Below are positions 43,222-52,350 of a stretch of DNA of 64,000 nucleotides, in pieces. The DNA is from Candidatus Microbacterium colombiense. GTDB taxonomy: Bacteria > Actinomycetota > Actinomycetes > Actinomycetales > Microbacteriaceae. The position numbers and the translations under genes were made by a program. Position 1 is the first letter of the stretch. Each line of letters begins with the position of its first letter. The notes beneath the pieces are model-generated. The model was not told the DNA's origin and ran no database searches. It was given only the letters and a program-made list of their open reading frames with translations. The stretch covers positions 868,001-932,000 of the forward strand of contig CP119308.1 of NCBI GenBank assembly GCA_029203165.1, written 5' to 3'.

Positions 43222-44382
43222 TCAGCGAGGCGCGATCTGCGCCATCACCGAGAGGATCTCGGACTGGTACCGCTCAGTGTTGAAGCGGGTGCTCGCGCGC
43301 TCCGCATCGGCGATCGCCTGCGCGCGGAATCCGCTCCAGTCATCTCGGATGCGGCGGATGCCGTCGGCGAAGGCCGCGGCGTCGTCCGAGCGCACCAGCA
43401 CGGTCGATTCGAACCCGGCCGCGGCCTCGCGCAATCCGGTGTGGTCGGCGACGACGACCGGACGCGCACTGAGGATCGCCTCGATCACGACGTTGCCGAA
43501 GGACTCGTCCGCGCGGGAGGGGACGATGGCCACGTCGGCGCCGGCGACCGCGTCCCAGACCGAGGGGAGGAACCCCACGAAACGGATGGCGTCCTGCAGC
43601 TCGAGTGCGGCGACCCGCTGGCGGAGTTCCGCTTCGTACCATTCGTATCCGGGGAAGACGTCGCCGACGATGTCGGCCTGGGCCTCCACGCCCTGCTCGC
43701 GCAGTGCGGCGATCGCATCCACCACGAGATCGACCCCCTTCCGGGGGGAGAGGCGCCCGACATAGGCGACACGCACGGGGCCGTCGATCCGCTCCCGCGG
43801 CGGTGTGATGCTCGCCGGGCCCTCGACGCCGTTGTAGACGACCCAGACCCGATCGATCCCCGGACGTGCCGACGGGCGGCACACGCGCAGGCTCGTCTCG
43901 GAGTTGAACACGATGCCCGTCGCCAGGCGCAACGGCGCCGTGAGCAGCCGACGCGAGGCGGGGGAGAGCGACGCCTCCGCTTCGTGGACGTAGACGACGC
44001 CGGGCCGACGCGACAGCCGCGCCGCGAGTGTCCAGAACGGCGTCGTCAGCGTGTTCGCGAAGACGACGTCGGCTCCGGTGTCGCGGATCAGACGTCGCAT
44101 CCGTGGGAGCGCCGACAGTGTCGTCCTCACCAGCTGGAGCATCCCTCGCGGCGACAGCATGCTCTTGCGGATGATGGGTGAGGCCAGCACGACCACCTCG
44201 GCGCCCGCCTCGCGCAGCCGAGGCACGAGCGGGCCGTCGACGGAGCAGGTCACCACGACGCGGTCTCCGGCGGCACGGAACGCCCGCACCGCCTCGAGGA
44301 GCATCCGGTCGGACCCGTACAGATCCGCCGACGGGTTCGCCACCAACACGGTCCGCCCGCTGGCGGCGACGGCATCCGTCAT
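43222..44382 (-). CDS. Family 4 glycosyltransferase
   Basis: 386-aa GT-B glycosyltransferase. N-terminal VLVANPSADLYGSDRMLLEAV is the acceptor-side domain. C-terminal RVAYVGRLSPRKGVDLVVDAI, PSRADESFGNVVIEA (ExxE-type donor site) and VVADHTGLRE are typical of GT4. The ATG at 44382 overlaps the upstream stop by four bases (ATGA). Last gene of a four-gene coupled block (47577 down to 43222) that follows the sugar transferase gene. Donor and acceptor sugars are unknown. Confidence 0.88.
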   Translation of the reverse strand: MTDAVAASGRTVLVANPSADLYGSDRMLLEAVRAFRAAGDRVVVTCSVDGPLVPRLREAGAEVVVLASPIIRKSMLSPRGMLQLVRTTLSALPRMRRLIRDTGADVVFANTLTTPFWTLAARLSRRPGVVYVHEAEASLSPASRRLLTAPLRLATGIVFNSETSLRVCRPSARPGIDRVWVVYNGVEGPASITPPRERIDGPVRVAYVGRLSPRKGVDLVVDAIAALREQGVEAQADIVGDVFPGYEWYEAELRQRVAALELQDAIRFVGFLPSVWDAVAGADVAIVPSRADESFGNVVIEAILSARPVVVADHTGLREAAAGFESTVLVRSDDAAAFADGIRRIRDDWSGFRAQAIADAERASTRFNTERYQSEILSVMAQIAPR

Positions 44383-45290
44383 CGCGTCGGAGTGCTCGCG
44401 CTCGGCCAGTACTCGTCGACCAGGCTCACGGTCGAGGCGATGTTGGCGCGGCTGGACGCGCCGAACACGATCGACTCGAGGTTCGGCAGCCCGCACACCC
44501 ACTCGATCGCCTCACGCGGCGGGATGGCCCCGCTCGCGTACACCGACATCGCGACCGCGCGGAACGGACGCTTCTCGATCGCCTCGAGGTAACTGTCGAC
44601 ACCGCCCGACATCCGGAACCCGATCTTGTTGATGTTCGAGCACACGATGGGATTCTCGACGCCGACGGCATCGAGGTCGTCGAGCAGGCGGGGCAGGTTC
44701 ATCGTGATGAAACCGGGCTCCGCGTTGTACTTCTTGCGCACGTGGTCGGCGAAGATGCGGAAGGCGTCGCGGAAGCCGAGTCCTGACAGCAGGTCGACGA
44801 CCACGTTCTGCATCCAGATCACCGGGGTCGAGACGCCGGCGAACATCTTCATCTCCGCATCGATCAGGAGCGTCGCGACGCCTTCGATGTCCTTGCGGGC
44901 GAGCGAAGACGTGCCGCGGGCGATGCTGTCGAGCAGCCCGTCCTCCGGCAGGAACTTGCGGATGGCGCCGAGGAAGCCGTCTTCGGTCACCGCGTTCGCG
45001 TACTTGTGCGCATACGGCATGCCGGGAAAGAACTTCATGTCGGGGTAGCGCTCGGGGTTCGCGCGCACGCGATCGACGACCTCGCCGATGCGCTCGTGCG
45101 TGGTGCACATGAACGTGTGCACCCCCTCGTCGTAGGCGGAGTCGAGGACGTTCATGATGGCGTCCAGCTCCTGGAAGCGCATCTGCTGCGCGCGCGCCTT
45201 CTCCTCCGACATGTGGTTGACGCCGAAGAACTGGTTGTCTCCGAACAGCAGGCGATCCATCTTCGGTGCGACGGTCGAAGTCATCGTCAT
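44379..45290 (-). CDS. Uncharacterised TIM-barrel-like protein of the polysaccharide cluster
   Basis: 303-aa soluble protein, no family that I can name with confidence. An early RLLFGDNQFFGVNHMSEEKA segment and several strand-helix repeats (VHTFMCTTHERIGEVVDRV, FITMNLPRLLDDLDAVGV, ESIVFGASSRANIASTV) suggest a TIM barrel, broadly like aldo/keto reductases. ATG 45290 overlaps the previous stop (ATGA); ATG 45284 with GGGGGG at better spacing is an alternative. Its tight coupling to a Gfo/Idh/MocA oxidoreductase and two glycosyltransferases suggests a step in modified-sugar synthesis. Confidence 0.7.
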   Translation of the reverse strand: MTMTSTVAPKMDRLLFGDNQFFGVNHMSEEKARAQQMRFQELDAIMNVLDSAYDEGVHTFMCTTHERIGEVVDRVRANPERYPDMKFFPGMPYAHKYANAVTEDGFLGAIRKFLPEDGLLDSIARGTSSLARKDIEGVATLLIDAEMKMFAGVSTPVIWMQNVVVDLLSGLGFRDAFRIFADHVRKKYNAEPGFITMNLPRLLDDLDAVGVENPIVCSNINKIGFRMSGGVDSYLEAIEKRPFRAVAMSVYASGAIPPREAIEWVCGLPNLESIVFGASSRANIASTVSLVDEYWPSASTPTR

Positions 45291-46396
45291 TTCCCCCCTC
45301 GCAGCACGCGCCACGCTTCTTTGACACGTCCGGGTCGTTCCACGGTCGTGGTGCCCGCTGCGGCGCTGTGGAGGCGTGCCTCGTCTCGGGCGGCATCCTG
45401 GCTGATCATCGCGATGACCTCGTCGGTCACGGCGGCCGACGTGAAGTCGTTCACACCGTCGCTCTCGCCGCCCTGTGCGCGCCGCACGAAGGCGTCCAGC
45501 TGTGCGCTGTACTCCTCCCCGCGCAGATAGAACCAGGGCGCCTCGGTGAGCTCGGTGGTGTAGCGCACATTCCATCCCGCCTTGTACCCCTCGGGGATCG
45601 GAGCGGTGTCGCGCAGGTAGACCTGCACTTCCTGCCGGTCGGCGTAGATGCGGCCGTGCTCACCCCACAGGGTGATCTTCGTCGTCATCTTGCGCTGCGA
45701 CTCATCGGACCAGTTGGCGATGATCTGGGCGGTGCCGTGCGGGTAGTGCAGGGTGCTGGCGACGGCGTCGTCGATCTGAGCGGAGAAGATGCTGGTGAGC
45801 TGGCTGCCGCTGACCGACTCGGGCTCGCCCAGATACCAGGTGAGCAGGTTCAGCGGATGCGCGGCGTAGTCGTACAGACATCCGCCACCGGTCGACCGCT
45901 GGCTGCGCCACGTGGTTCCTGACGCCTTGAGCACGACCGGGCCGTATGCCTCGGCGAGTGCGGTGTTCACCTGGCCGAGCGCGCCCGCGTCGAGCAGCTT
46001 CTTCACCTCGAGGAACGCCCCGACGAAGCGGTTGTGGTACCCGACCTGCGTGACGACTCCGTGCTTCGCGGCGAGTGCGGTCAGTTCGACGCTCTCGGCG
46101 GGATCGATCACGAGCGGCTTCTCGCAGAACACGTGGATGCCGCGGCTGATCGCCTCGCGGATCATGCCCGCGTGCAGGTGCGTCGGCGTCGCGATGATGA
46201 CGGCGTCGGGCTTTGCCTCATCGAGCATCTTCACGAAATCCTTGAAGGTGCGCACCCCCGTGTACTTGGACAGGATGTCGAGCAGGTAGCCCGTGGCGTC
46301 GCAGACACCGACGAGATTCACGTCCGGGTGGGCTTTGATCATGGACAGATGGGACAGCCCCATCTTGCCGAGCCCGACGACGGCGACGTCGATCAC
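45287..46396 (-). CDS. Gfo/Idh/MocA family oxidoreductase
   Basis: 369-aa NAD(P)-dependent sugar oxidoreductase. The N-terminal Rossmann motif VAVVGLGKMGLSHL, the conserved CEKPLVIDP (Lys-Pro) near residue 95, and the GGGCLYDYAAHPLNLL segment with a catalytic His identify the family. Both ends overlap neighbours by ATGA. Substrate probably a nucleotide-linked or free sugar of the polysaccharide; identity unknown. Confidence 0.9.
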   Translation of the reverse strand: MIDVAVVGLGKMGLSHLSMIKAHPDVNLVGVCDATGYLLDILSKYTGVRTFKDFVKMLDEAKPDAVIIATPTHLHAGMIREAISRGIHVFCEKPLVIDPAESVELTALAAKHGVVTQVGYHNRFVGAFLEVKKLLDAGALGQVNTALAEAYGPVVLKASGTTWRSQRSTGGGCLYDYAAHPLNLLTWYLGEPESVSGSQLTSIFSAQIDDAVASTLHYPHGTAQIIANWSDESQRKMTTKITLWGEHGRIYADRQEVQVYLRDTAPIPEGYKAGWNVRYTTELTEAPWFYLRGEEYSAQLDAFVRRAQGGESDGVNDFTSAAVTDEVIAMISQDAARDEARLHSAAAGTTTVERPGRVKEAWRVLRGGK

Positions 46397-47577
46397 TTCG
46401 CTACCTCAATTCCTTCTGCGTTCTGCGGGATTGCGCTCTTCGGAGTGCGACGGTCACGCGCGGTCAGAAGAGCGGCCTCGTACTGGCTGCCGATCTTCTC
46501 CCACGTGAACTCCTCGCGGAAGCGCTGGCGGCTTGCAGCGCCCATGCGCTGCCGTCGCTGCTCGTCGCCGATGACATCGTCGAGCAGTGCGGTCAGATCG
46601 TCGGCACCGGAGAAGTAGGCGTTCTCGGGTCCTGCGACCCAGGTGTTGTACTGGTTGTCGTGTGCGATCACCGCGTTGCCGGCGGCCATGGCTTCGACGA
46701 GCGACGGGTTGGTGCCGCCGACCGTGTGGCCGTGCAGGTACACGGTCGCGTGGTGGCGCAGCGACTGCATGCGATCGGGCTCGAAGATCGCGCCGGGGAA
46801 GATCACCTCGTCGGAGGCGGCGTCCATCACCTCGGCGTGGTACTCGTCGCTGCGGTCGTACGGTCCGACGACGACCAGTGGCATGCCGCGGTGGTGGCGT
46901 GACCAGGCGGTCACGATCTCGAGCACGGAGTTCTCCGGGATCGGACGGCAGACCATGATCGCGTACTCGCCTGGGGTGAGCCCCAGCTCGGTGACCGGAG
47001 CGGTGGGAGCGTCGGTGACCTCGTGTGCGCCGTAGGTGATGGTCGAGACCCGGCGGCGGCCGAAGTGGCGGCGGAGGTAGGTGGCGATCACGGGGTGGTC
47101 CGCGATGAGCACGTCGCCGATCCAACCCGCGATGCGTTCGTTGGCGAGCAGGATGCCCTGCTTGACGACGCCCCAGCGCTTGCGCGTCCACTCCATGCCG
47201 TCCATGTTGATGACGTTGGGGATGCGCCGCAGTCGCGGCATCACGTCGAAGATCGCCGTGTTGTAGCCGAACGTCAGCCAGACATCGCCGAGCTCATGCG
47301 CTCGAGTGGCGTGCCGGATCGACTTCAGGTCGAAGGACGACGTTCCCCGCCACCCGTCGAGCGGCTCGTTGATGAGCACGCGCTGGACGCCGTTCCACTC
47401 GTCGACGGTCGTGGGACCCTCGCCGGGGATCTGGCAGTAGATGATGACGTTCCAGCCGCGATCGCGCAGGTAGAGACCCACGTTCTCTGCGGCGGTCTCG
47501 AAACCGCCGTATGCAGCCGGCACGCCATGCGTTCCGAGTATTCGGACAGTAGACGGCACGATGATTGTTCCCCTCAT
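46393..47577 (-). CDS. Glycosyltransferase with DUF1972 (rhamnosyltransferase-like)
   Basis: 394-aa GT-B glycosyltransferase. The N-terminal VRILGTHGVPAAYGGFETAAENV is the DUF1972 signature common in rhamnosyl- and other transferases of exopolysaccharide clusters. The C-terminal half holds the nucleotide-sugar site (HTVGGTNPSLVEAMA). ATG 47577 and GTG 47559 both have GAGGGG eight bases upstream, so the start is uncertain by six residues. First gene of the coupled block. dTDP-rhamnose from rmlABCD is a possible donor. Confidence 0.85.
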   Translation of the reverse strand: MRGTIIVPSTVRILGTHGVPAAYGGFETAAENVGLYLRDRGWNVIIYCQIPGEGPTTVDEWNGVQRVLINEPLDGWRGTSSFDLKSIRHATRAHELGDVWLTFGYNTAIFDVMPRLRRIPNVINMDGMEWTRKRWGVVKQGILLANERIAGWIGDVLIADHPVIATYLRRHFGRRRVSTITYGAHEVTDAPTAPVTELGLTPGEYAIMVCRPIPENSVLEIVTAWSRHHRGMPLVVVGPYDRSDEYHAEVMDAASDEVIFPGAIFEPDRMQSLRHHATVYLHGHTVGGTNPSLVEAMAAGNAVIAHDNQYNTWVAGPENAYFSGADDLTALLDDVIGDEQRRQRMGAASRQRFREEFTWEKIGSQYEAALLTARDRRTPKSAIPQNAEGIEVAK

Positions 47578-47663
47578 TGCGAGTGCCCCTCAGCACCCTT
47601 CTCACTGTGATCCCGCTCGAAGTCGCCGCCTCTTCCGGCGACATCGAACAACGGCGTCTGGGA

Positions 47664-49196
47664 CTAGTATGCCCCGCTGGGCTGCACCATGACCTTCGCG
47701 GTGCGCCACATGATCTGCAGGTCGTTCACGACGGACCAGTTCTCGACATAGCGCAGGTCCAGTCGGACGCTCTCGTCCCACGAGAGATCGCTGCGACCTG
47801 AGACCTGCCACAGGCCCGTGATGCCCGGCTTGATGTACAGGCGGCGGAAGACCGTCCCGTCGTAGGCCGTGACCTCGCTGGGCAGCGGCGGACGCGGTCC
47901 GACGACGCTCATGTCGCCGATGAGGACGTTCCAGAACTGCGGCAGCTCGTCGAAGGAGAGCTTGCGCAGCACCCGGCCGACGCGCGTCACGCGGGGGTCG
48001 TCCTTCATCTTGAACAGCAGGCCGGCGCCTTCGTTCTGTGCCTTGAGCGCAGCAAGCTGCTGCTCGGCGTCCGTCTTCATCGAACGGAACTTGACCATCT
48101 TGAAACGACGCCCGTCGCGGCCGACGCGCTCCTGGAAGAAGAACACCGGACCGGGGGAGTCGAGCTTGATGAGCAGCGCGAGGATCGGAGCGAGAAGCGC
48201 GATCGGGATCAGCGCGAGCGTGGCGACAGCGATGTCGAGCGCGCGCTTGAGGACGTGCTGGCCGCCTTCGTACCGCGGGATCTGCACCTGGATGAGGGGC
48301 AGACCCTCCACCGGGGCGAAGGAGATGCGCGGACCCGCGACATCCGTGAGCCGGCTCGAGAGCACCAGCTCAGCGGCAGTGCCTTCGAGCTGCCAGCTCA
48401 GCTGCTTCACGAACTCGGGGTCTCCCTCAGGGCGGCTCGCCACGATGATCGTGTCGGCGCCGAGTTCGGCCGCCACGGTCGAGACCGTGTTGACGTTGCC
48501 CAGCACGGGGAAGCGGGCGTCACCGATCTCGATGTCGCGGGCGTTCCCGTCGAGGAGGGTCGCACCGACGACCTGGTACCCGGAGGCGCCGATCGGGTGC
48601 AGCGTCCGCACCACGTACTCCACGTCGTCCTTGTTGCCGACGACGAGGGTTCGCGAGGCGAAACGCCCGTGGCTCCGCTGGATCTGGAGCCAGTGGCGCC
48701 AGATCCAGCGGGTCACGAGCAGAGTCAACACACCGACGGGCAGCCCCAGCAGCAGCGTCAGTTGCATCGACTTCCAGTTCAGGAGCACCGCGATGATCGC
48801 GATGATCCCGAAGGCGAGACCGCTGGCGTGCACGACGCCCCGGTACTCGGTGGCGCTCGCACGGAACAACGCGGCGTCCCGCGTGTGCAGCGCGCTGAGC
48901 ATGAGGTACCACACGGCGGCGAGGGGGACGCCTCCGCGAAGGACCTCGGCGATGGCGACGCCCATGAGCAGTTGGACGGTCGCGGTCAGAGCGACGGCGA
49001 ACAGGATGACGGCCGCATCCGTGATCCGCAGTCTCATCCGATAGCGACGCTCCCACTGACGGCGTCGTTCCAGCGTCGCGGAGGCGCGCGGCGTGACCAC
49101 GGTGCGCGTCACCGACTTGGTGGCTCTCGGTGCGGCGACCGGCACGAAGCCGGTTCCCGTGCGAGCGATGCTCAAGGCATCCTCCACGGAGGTCAT
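47664..49196 (-). CDS. Exopolysaccharide polyprenyl glycosylphosphotransferase
   Basis: 510-aa membrane enzyme that starts repeat-unit synthesis by moving a sugar-1-phosphate onto undecaprenyl phosphate. Four N-terminal hydrophobic segments (~65-165), a nucleotide-binding-like middle domain (TLVVGNKDDVEYVV), then the catalytic PglC/WbaP domain: KRALDIAVATLALI, VKFRSMKTDAE, DELPQFWNVLIGDMSVVGPRPP. The ATG at 49196 is chosen (GGAG seven bases upstream); the frame is open further upstream through an element-rich leader. Likely the committing step of the cluster. Confidence 0.93.
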   Translation of the reverse strand: MTSVEDALSIARTGTGFVPVAAPRATKSVTRTVVTPRASATLERRRQWERRYRMRLRITDAAVILFAVALTATVQLLMGVAIAEVLRGGVPLAAVWYLMLSALHTRDAALFRASATEYRGVVHASGLAFGIIAIIAVLLNWKSMQLTLLLGLPVGVLTLLVTRWIWRHWLQIQRSHGRFASRTLVVGNKDDVEYVVRTLHPIGASGYQVVGATLLDGNARDIEIGDARFPVLGNVNTVSTVAAELGADTIIVASRPEGDPEFVKQLSWQLEGTAAELVLSSRLTDVAGPRISFAPVEGLPLIQVQIPRYEGGQHVLKRALDIAVATLALIPIALLAPILALLIKLDSPGPVFFFQERVGRDGRRFKMVKFRSMKTDAEQQLAALKAQNEGAGLLFKMKDDPRVTRVGRVLRKLSFDELPQFWNVLIGDMSVVGPRPPLPSEVTAYDGTVFRRLYIKPGITGLWQVSGRSDLSWDESVRLDLRYVENWSVVNDLQIMWRTAKVMVQPSGAY

Positions 49197-49512
49197 GCCG
49201 AGGCTCCGAAAGCCTTCGATGTACGCAGAATTCCCCAGTGCGACATGTGTTTCCCCAGTTTTTCCCCAGACCGCGAACAGATGCTCGCGGTATTCGTCTG
49301 CATACCCGACCCCTCGGGTTCCTGCTGATGCTTCCGTGATCCCACACCACGGACTCGCGATCGCCGTCCCACACGGCGGATGCTGACAGCAGGCACTGCA
49401 GACTCTGGACAGCATAGCGGAACGACAGGATGGAGGGAAGATATTTCGTGCGTGTGGATCAAACGGGGTCAAGGAAGCCCCGTGGATCGCGCCCGGGGCT
49501 ATCCTGACCCCC
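49197..49512. promoter_or_regulatory. Divergent intergenic region with three TTCCCCAG elements
   Basis: TTCCCCAG lies at 49231-49238, 49251-49258 and 49262-49269, reading CTGGGGAA toward the sugar transferase gene, 35-75 bases before its start. At the other end TATCCT (49500-49505) lies seven bases before the GTG of ltrA, which suggests a leaderless message. A short GC hairpin (AGCCCCG...CGGGGCT) overlaps it. No gene is seen in the gap. Confidence 0.5.
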
Positions 49513-50718
49513 GTGATCGAGAACACCTCAGCCCCTCGCTTCCGCCTCTCGCGCATGCTGCCGCGCGATCCCGGTCAGCCGCATCGTGCCGCGAGCAGCC
49601 TCGAGCTCTTCTTCGACCTCGTGTTCGTCGTCGCGGTCAGCACGGCGTCCGCGCAACTCCACCACGCACTCAGCCACGGTGACTTCGCGCACGGCATCAC
49701 GTCGTACGTCATGATCTTCTTCGCGATCTGGTGGGCGTGGATGAACTTCACCTGGTTCGCGACGTCGTTCGACACCGACGACTGGCTCTACCGGGTCACG
49801 ACGATCGTGCAGATGGGTGGGGTGCTGGTTCTGGCGGCGGGTATTCCGAACGCCTTCGAGCACGGCGACTTCCTGATCGTCGTGATCGGGTACGTCGTGA
49901 TGCGCGTGGCGATGGTCGCGCAGTGGCTGCGCGCGTCCCGGTCCGCCGGGGAGTTGCGTGCGGCCACCCGGAGGTACGCGGTCGGCATCGCCGCGGTCCA
50001 GGTGCTCTGGATCCTCTTCCTGCTGATCCCCGGCGGGCCGTGGCAGATCGTCGCCTTCGCCGTGTTCGTCCTCCTCGAGGTGAGCGTGCCGGTGTTCGCG
50101 GAGTACCGCAGGCAGACTCCGTGGCATCCCCACCACATCACCGAGCGTTACGGCCTGTTCACGCTCATCGTGCTCGGTGAGAGCCTGCTCGCTTCCGCGA
50201 ACGCGATCATCGATGCGCTGCGCGAGGTCGAGTCGCTGGGGCCGCTCATCGCGATCGCGGTGCTCACACTGGTGGTGACGGCATCCCTGTGGTGGATCTA
50301 TTTCTGGGCGCCGCACCACCGTGCGATCACGTCGTTCCGCCGGTCCCTGACGTATGGCTATCTGCACTACTTCGTCTTCGCCGCCGCTGCCGCGTTCTCA
50401 GCGGGCATCGAGGTCGAGCTCGACGTTCTCACCGGCGACAGCCACCTGTCGAGTACTGCGGCGTCGTTCACGGTGACCGTGCCCATCGCGGTGTTCCTGC
50501 TCGGCATCTGGTGGATCGCGATCCGGGAGAGCGCGGATCGACTGGTCAACACGGTGATCCCGCTCGGCGCGCTGCTCGTCCTCCTCGATCCGGTGCTGCC
50601 GGTACCGGTCACGCTCACCGCGTTGATCCTCGTCGTGATCGTGGTGGTGCTCGTGCTGCGTCCTCCGCTCAGCGATCGACGGCTCTCCAACGAAGGTGCG
50701 TCCATAGAAGACGCATAG
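49513..50718 (+). CDS. Low temperature requirement protein A (LtrA) family
   Basis: 401-aa polytopic membrane protein with about ten hydrophobic segments. The opening segment ASSLELFFDLVFVVAVSTASA and the later WWAWMNFTWFATSFDTDDW stretch are typical of the LtrA family, named for a Listeria gene needed for cold growth; molecular function remains unknown. GTG start; a -10-like TATCCT seven bases upstream suggests leaderless transcription. Monocistronic by appearance. Confidence 0.9.
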   Translation: MIENTSAPRFRLSRMLPRDPGQPHRAASSLELFFDLVFVVAVSTASAQLHHALSHGDFAHGITSYVMIFFAIWWAWMNFTWFATSFDTDDWLYRVTTIVQMGGVLVLAAGIPNAFEHGDFLIVVIGYVVMRVAMVAQWLRASRSAGELRAATRRYAVGIAAVQVLWILFLLIPGGPWQIVAFAVFVLLEVSVPVFAEYRRQTPWHPHHITERYGLFTLIVLGESLLASANAIIDALREVESLGPLIAIAVLTLVVTASLWWIYFWAPHHRAITSFRRSLTYGYLHYFVFAAAAAFSAGIEVELDVLTGDSHLSSTAASFTVTVPIAVFLLGIWWIAIRESADRLVNTVIPLGALLVLLDPVLPVPVTLTALILVVIVVVLVLRPPLSDRRLSNEGASIEDA

Positions 50719-50789
50719 ACCGATCATGGCTCGCTCCTGGACGGGCGCGTGATCCTGAGATCACCGCACGACCGATGAGAGGAGCCATC

Positions 50790-51767
50790 ATGACCAGAAT
50801 CCCCGAGCCGACCCAGACCCCCGACGGCCCTGCCTATGAGGGGCGCCTCCTCGACCGTGCGGATGAAGAGGTCGTCGACCAGGGCGTCGCGTTCGATCTG
50901 CGCACTCTCGTCAGCCGACGCGGGATTCTCGGACTCGCCGGCCTCGGGATCGGGGCGGTCGTGCTCGCCGCATGCGCGCCGACCGCCTCCGGGACCGACG
51001 AGGCGACCGCCACGCCCTCCGCCGAGGCGACCGCGTCGGCGGACGGGTCGACGGGAACGGTCGAAGGGGAGATCCCCGATGAGACGGCGGGTCCCTACCC
51101 CGGCGACGGGTCCAACGGCCCGGATGCGCTCGAGGAATCCGGCATCGTGCGCGCTGACATCCGTTCATCGATCGACGGCGCGGCGACCGCCGAGGGAGTG
51201 CCGCTCGCGTTCTCGCTGCAGATCCTCGACATGGCCGGTGGCAACGTGCCGTTCGCCGGCGTCGCGGTCTACGCCTGGCACTGCACCGCGCAGGGCGAGT
51301 ACTCGATGTACTCGGAAGGACTCGAGGACGTCACCTATCTCCGCGGTGTGCAGGTCGCCGACGATCAGGGGCGGGTGTCGTTCACCTCGATCTTCCCCGG
51401 GTGCTACTCGGGTCGCTGGCCGCACATCCACTTCGAGGTGTACCCGGATGCCGCATCGATCACCGATTCGGCGAACGCCATCGCGACCTCCCAACTGGCG
51501 CTGCCGGAATCCGTGTGCGCGACGGTGTACGGCGAGGCCGGGTATGAGGGGTCGACCCGGAACCTCGCCGGTGTGACCCTCGCGAGCGACAACGTCTTCG
51601 GCGATGACGGCGGTGCGCTGCAGCTCGCGTCGGTCGCCGGTGATGTGGCGAACGGATACACGGCGTCGCTGGTCGTCGGTGTCGACACCACGACGACGCC
51701 CTCCGCAGGCTCTGCGCCGGGCGGCTCCGGCGGGCCCGGGGGCGGCGGGGCTCCGCCCGCGGGGTGA
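50790..51767 (+). CDS. Exported intradiol ring-cleavage dioxygenase-like protein
   Basis: 325 aa. A twin-arginine-like SRRGILGLAGLGIG followed by lipobox LAAC (~residues 48-56) points to export and lipid anchoring. The catalytic domain carries Tyr/His iron ligands in AVYAWHC, a YLRGVQ segment and WPHIHFEVY. This is the fold of catechol/protocatechuate dioxygenases, seen also in many secreted actinobacterial proteins of unknown substrate. The C-terminus is Gly/Pro-rich. ATG 50790 has GAGGAG seven bases upstream. Confidence 0.88.
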   Translation: MTRIPEPTQTPDGPAYEGRLLDRADEEVVDQGVAFDLRTLVSRRGILGLAGLGIGAVVLAACAPTASGTDEATATPSAEATASADGSTGTVEGEIPDETAGPYPGDGSNGPDALEESGIVRADIRSSIDGAATAEGVPLAFSLQILDMAGGNVPFAGVAVYAWHCTAQGEYSMYSEGLEDVTYLRGVQVADDQGRVSFTSIFPGCYSGRWPHIHFEVYPDAASITDSANAIATSQLALPESVCATVYGEAGYEGSTRNLAGVTLASDNVFGDDGGALQLASVAGDVANGYTASLVVGVDTTTTPSAGSAPGGSGGPGGGGAPPAG

Positions 51768-51959
51768 TCGGCGAAGACGGGTCCCCTCCCGGGAATGGAC
51801 TGATCTGCTAGACTGATGCTGCAACGTGCGTGATTCGCCCCTCTCGGCCTCCACGTCGCCACTGATCTGGGCCCGTCAGGACCGCGCACATCGACGCGTG
51901 CGGAATCCGGCTCCGATCTCTCGATCTGCGAGGTGCCGAAGCGCGCCCGCCACACAGCA

Positions 51960-52259
51960 ATGAGCATCACCATGAGTATCACCACCTTTCCACCCTCCGA
52001 CCCGTTGACCTGGAAACAGGCCGACGCCGATGTGCACGTCGCGACGCGTGCCGGCGAGTTCGCCGGCTTCGTGGAGTTCGACGGCACCGCCCATCTCGTC
52101 CGCGACGAGCGTGGCACCGACCTCGGATCCTTCGAGACTCTCGACCGCGCACGCAGCGCACTCGAGAGCACGCAGCGCGCTCGGCTCACGCAGGCGCTTT
52201 CCACACCGAACTCCCAGTCCCGGGGCTTTCGGCGGCGTCCGCGCCGCGCACGCGCCTGA
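51960..52259 (+). CDS. Hypothetical 99-aa protein
   Basis: Small soluble protein starting MSITMSITTFPPSDPLTWKQ; an ATG four codons later is also possible. The middle part (DVHVATRAGEFAGFVEFDG, LVRDERGTDLGSFETL) looks like a small beta-sheet domain and the tail is Arg-rich. No known family recognised. It ends just before a good terminator. The 192 bases upstream contain a TAGACT -10-like element near 51810 and nothing else I can assign. Confidence 0.6.
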   Translation: MSITMSITTFPPSDPLTWKQADADVHVATRAGEFAGFVEFDGTAHLVRDERGTDLGSFETLDRARSALESTQRARLTQALSTPNSQSRGFRRRPRRARA

Positions 52260-52269
52260 ACGACAGGGA

Positions 52270-52302
52270 TCAGACCCGCGACACGCCGTGTCGTGGGTCT
52301 GA
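52270..52302 (+). terminator. Intrinsic terminator
   Basis: Long stem TCAGACCCGCGACA / TGTCGTGGGTCTGA (one G-T pair) followed by ATTGTATT. It separates the small hypothetical gene from the desaturase. Confidence 0.75.
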
Positions 52303-52350
52303 ATTGTATTCCGATCGATGCATACGCCTCGGGCTACTGTGAGGTAAGCG

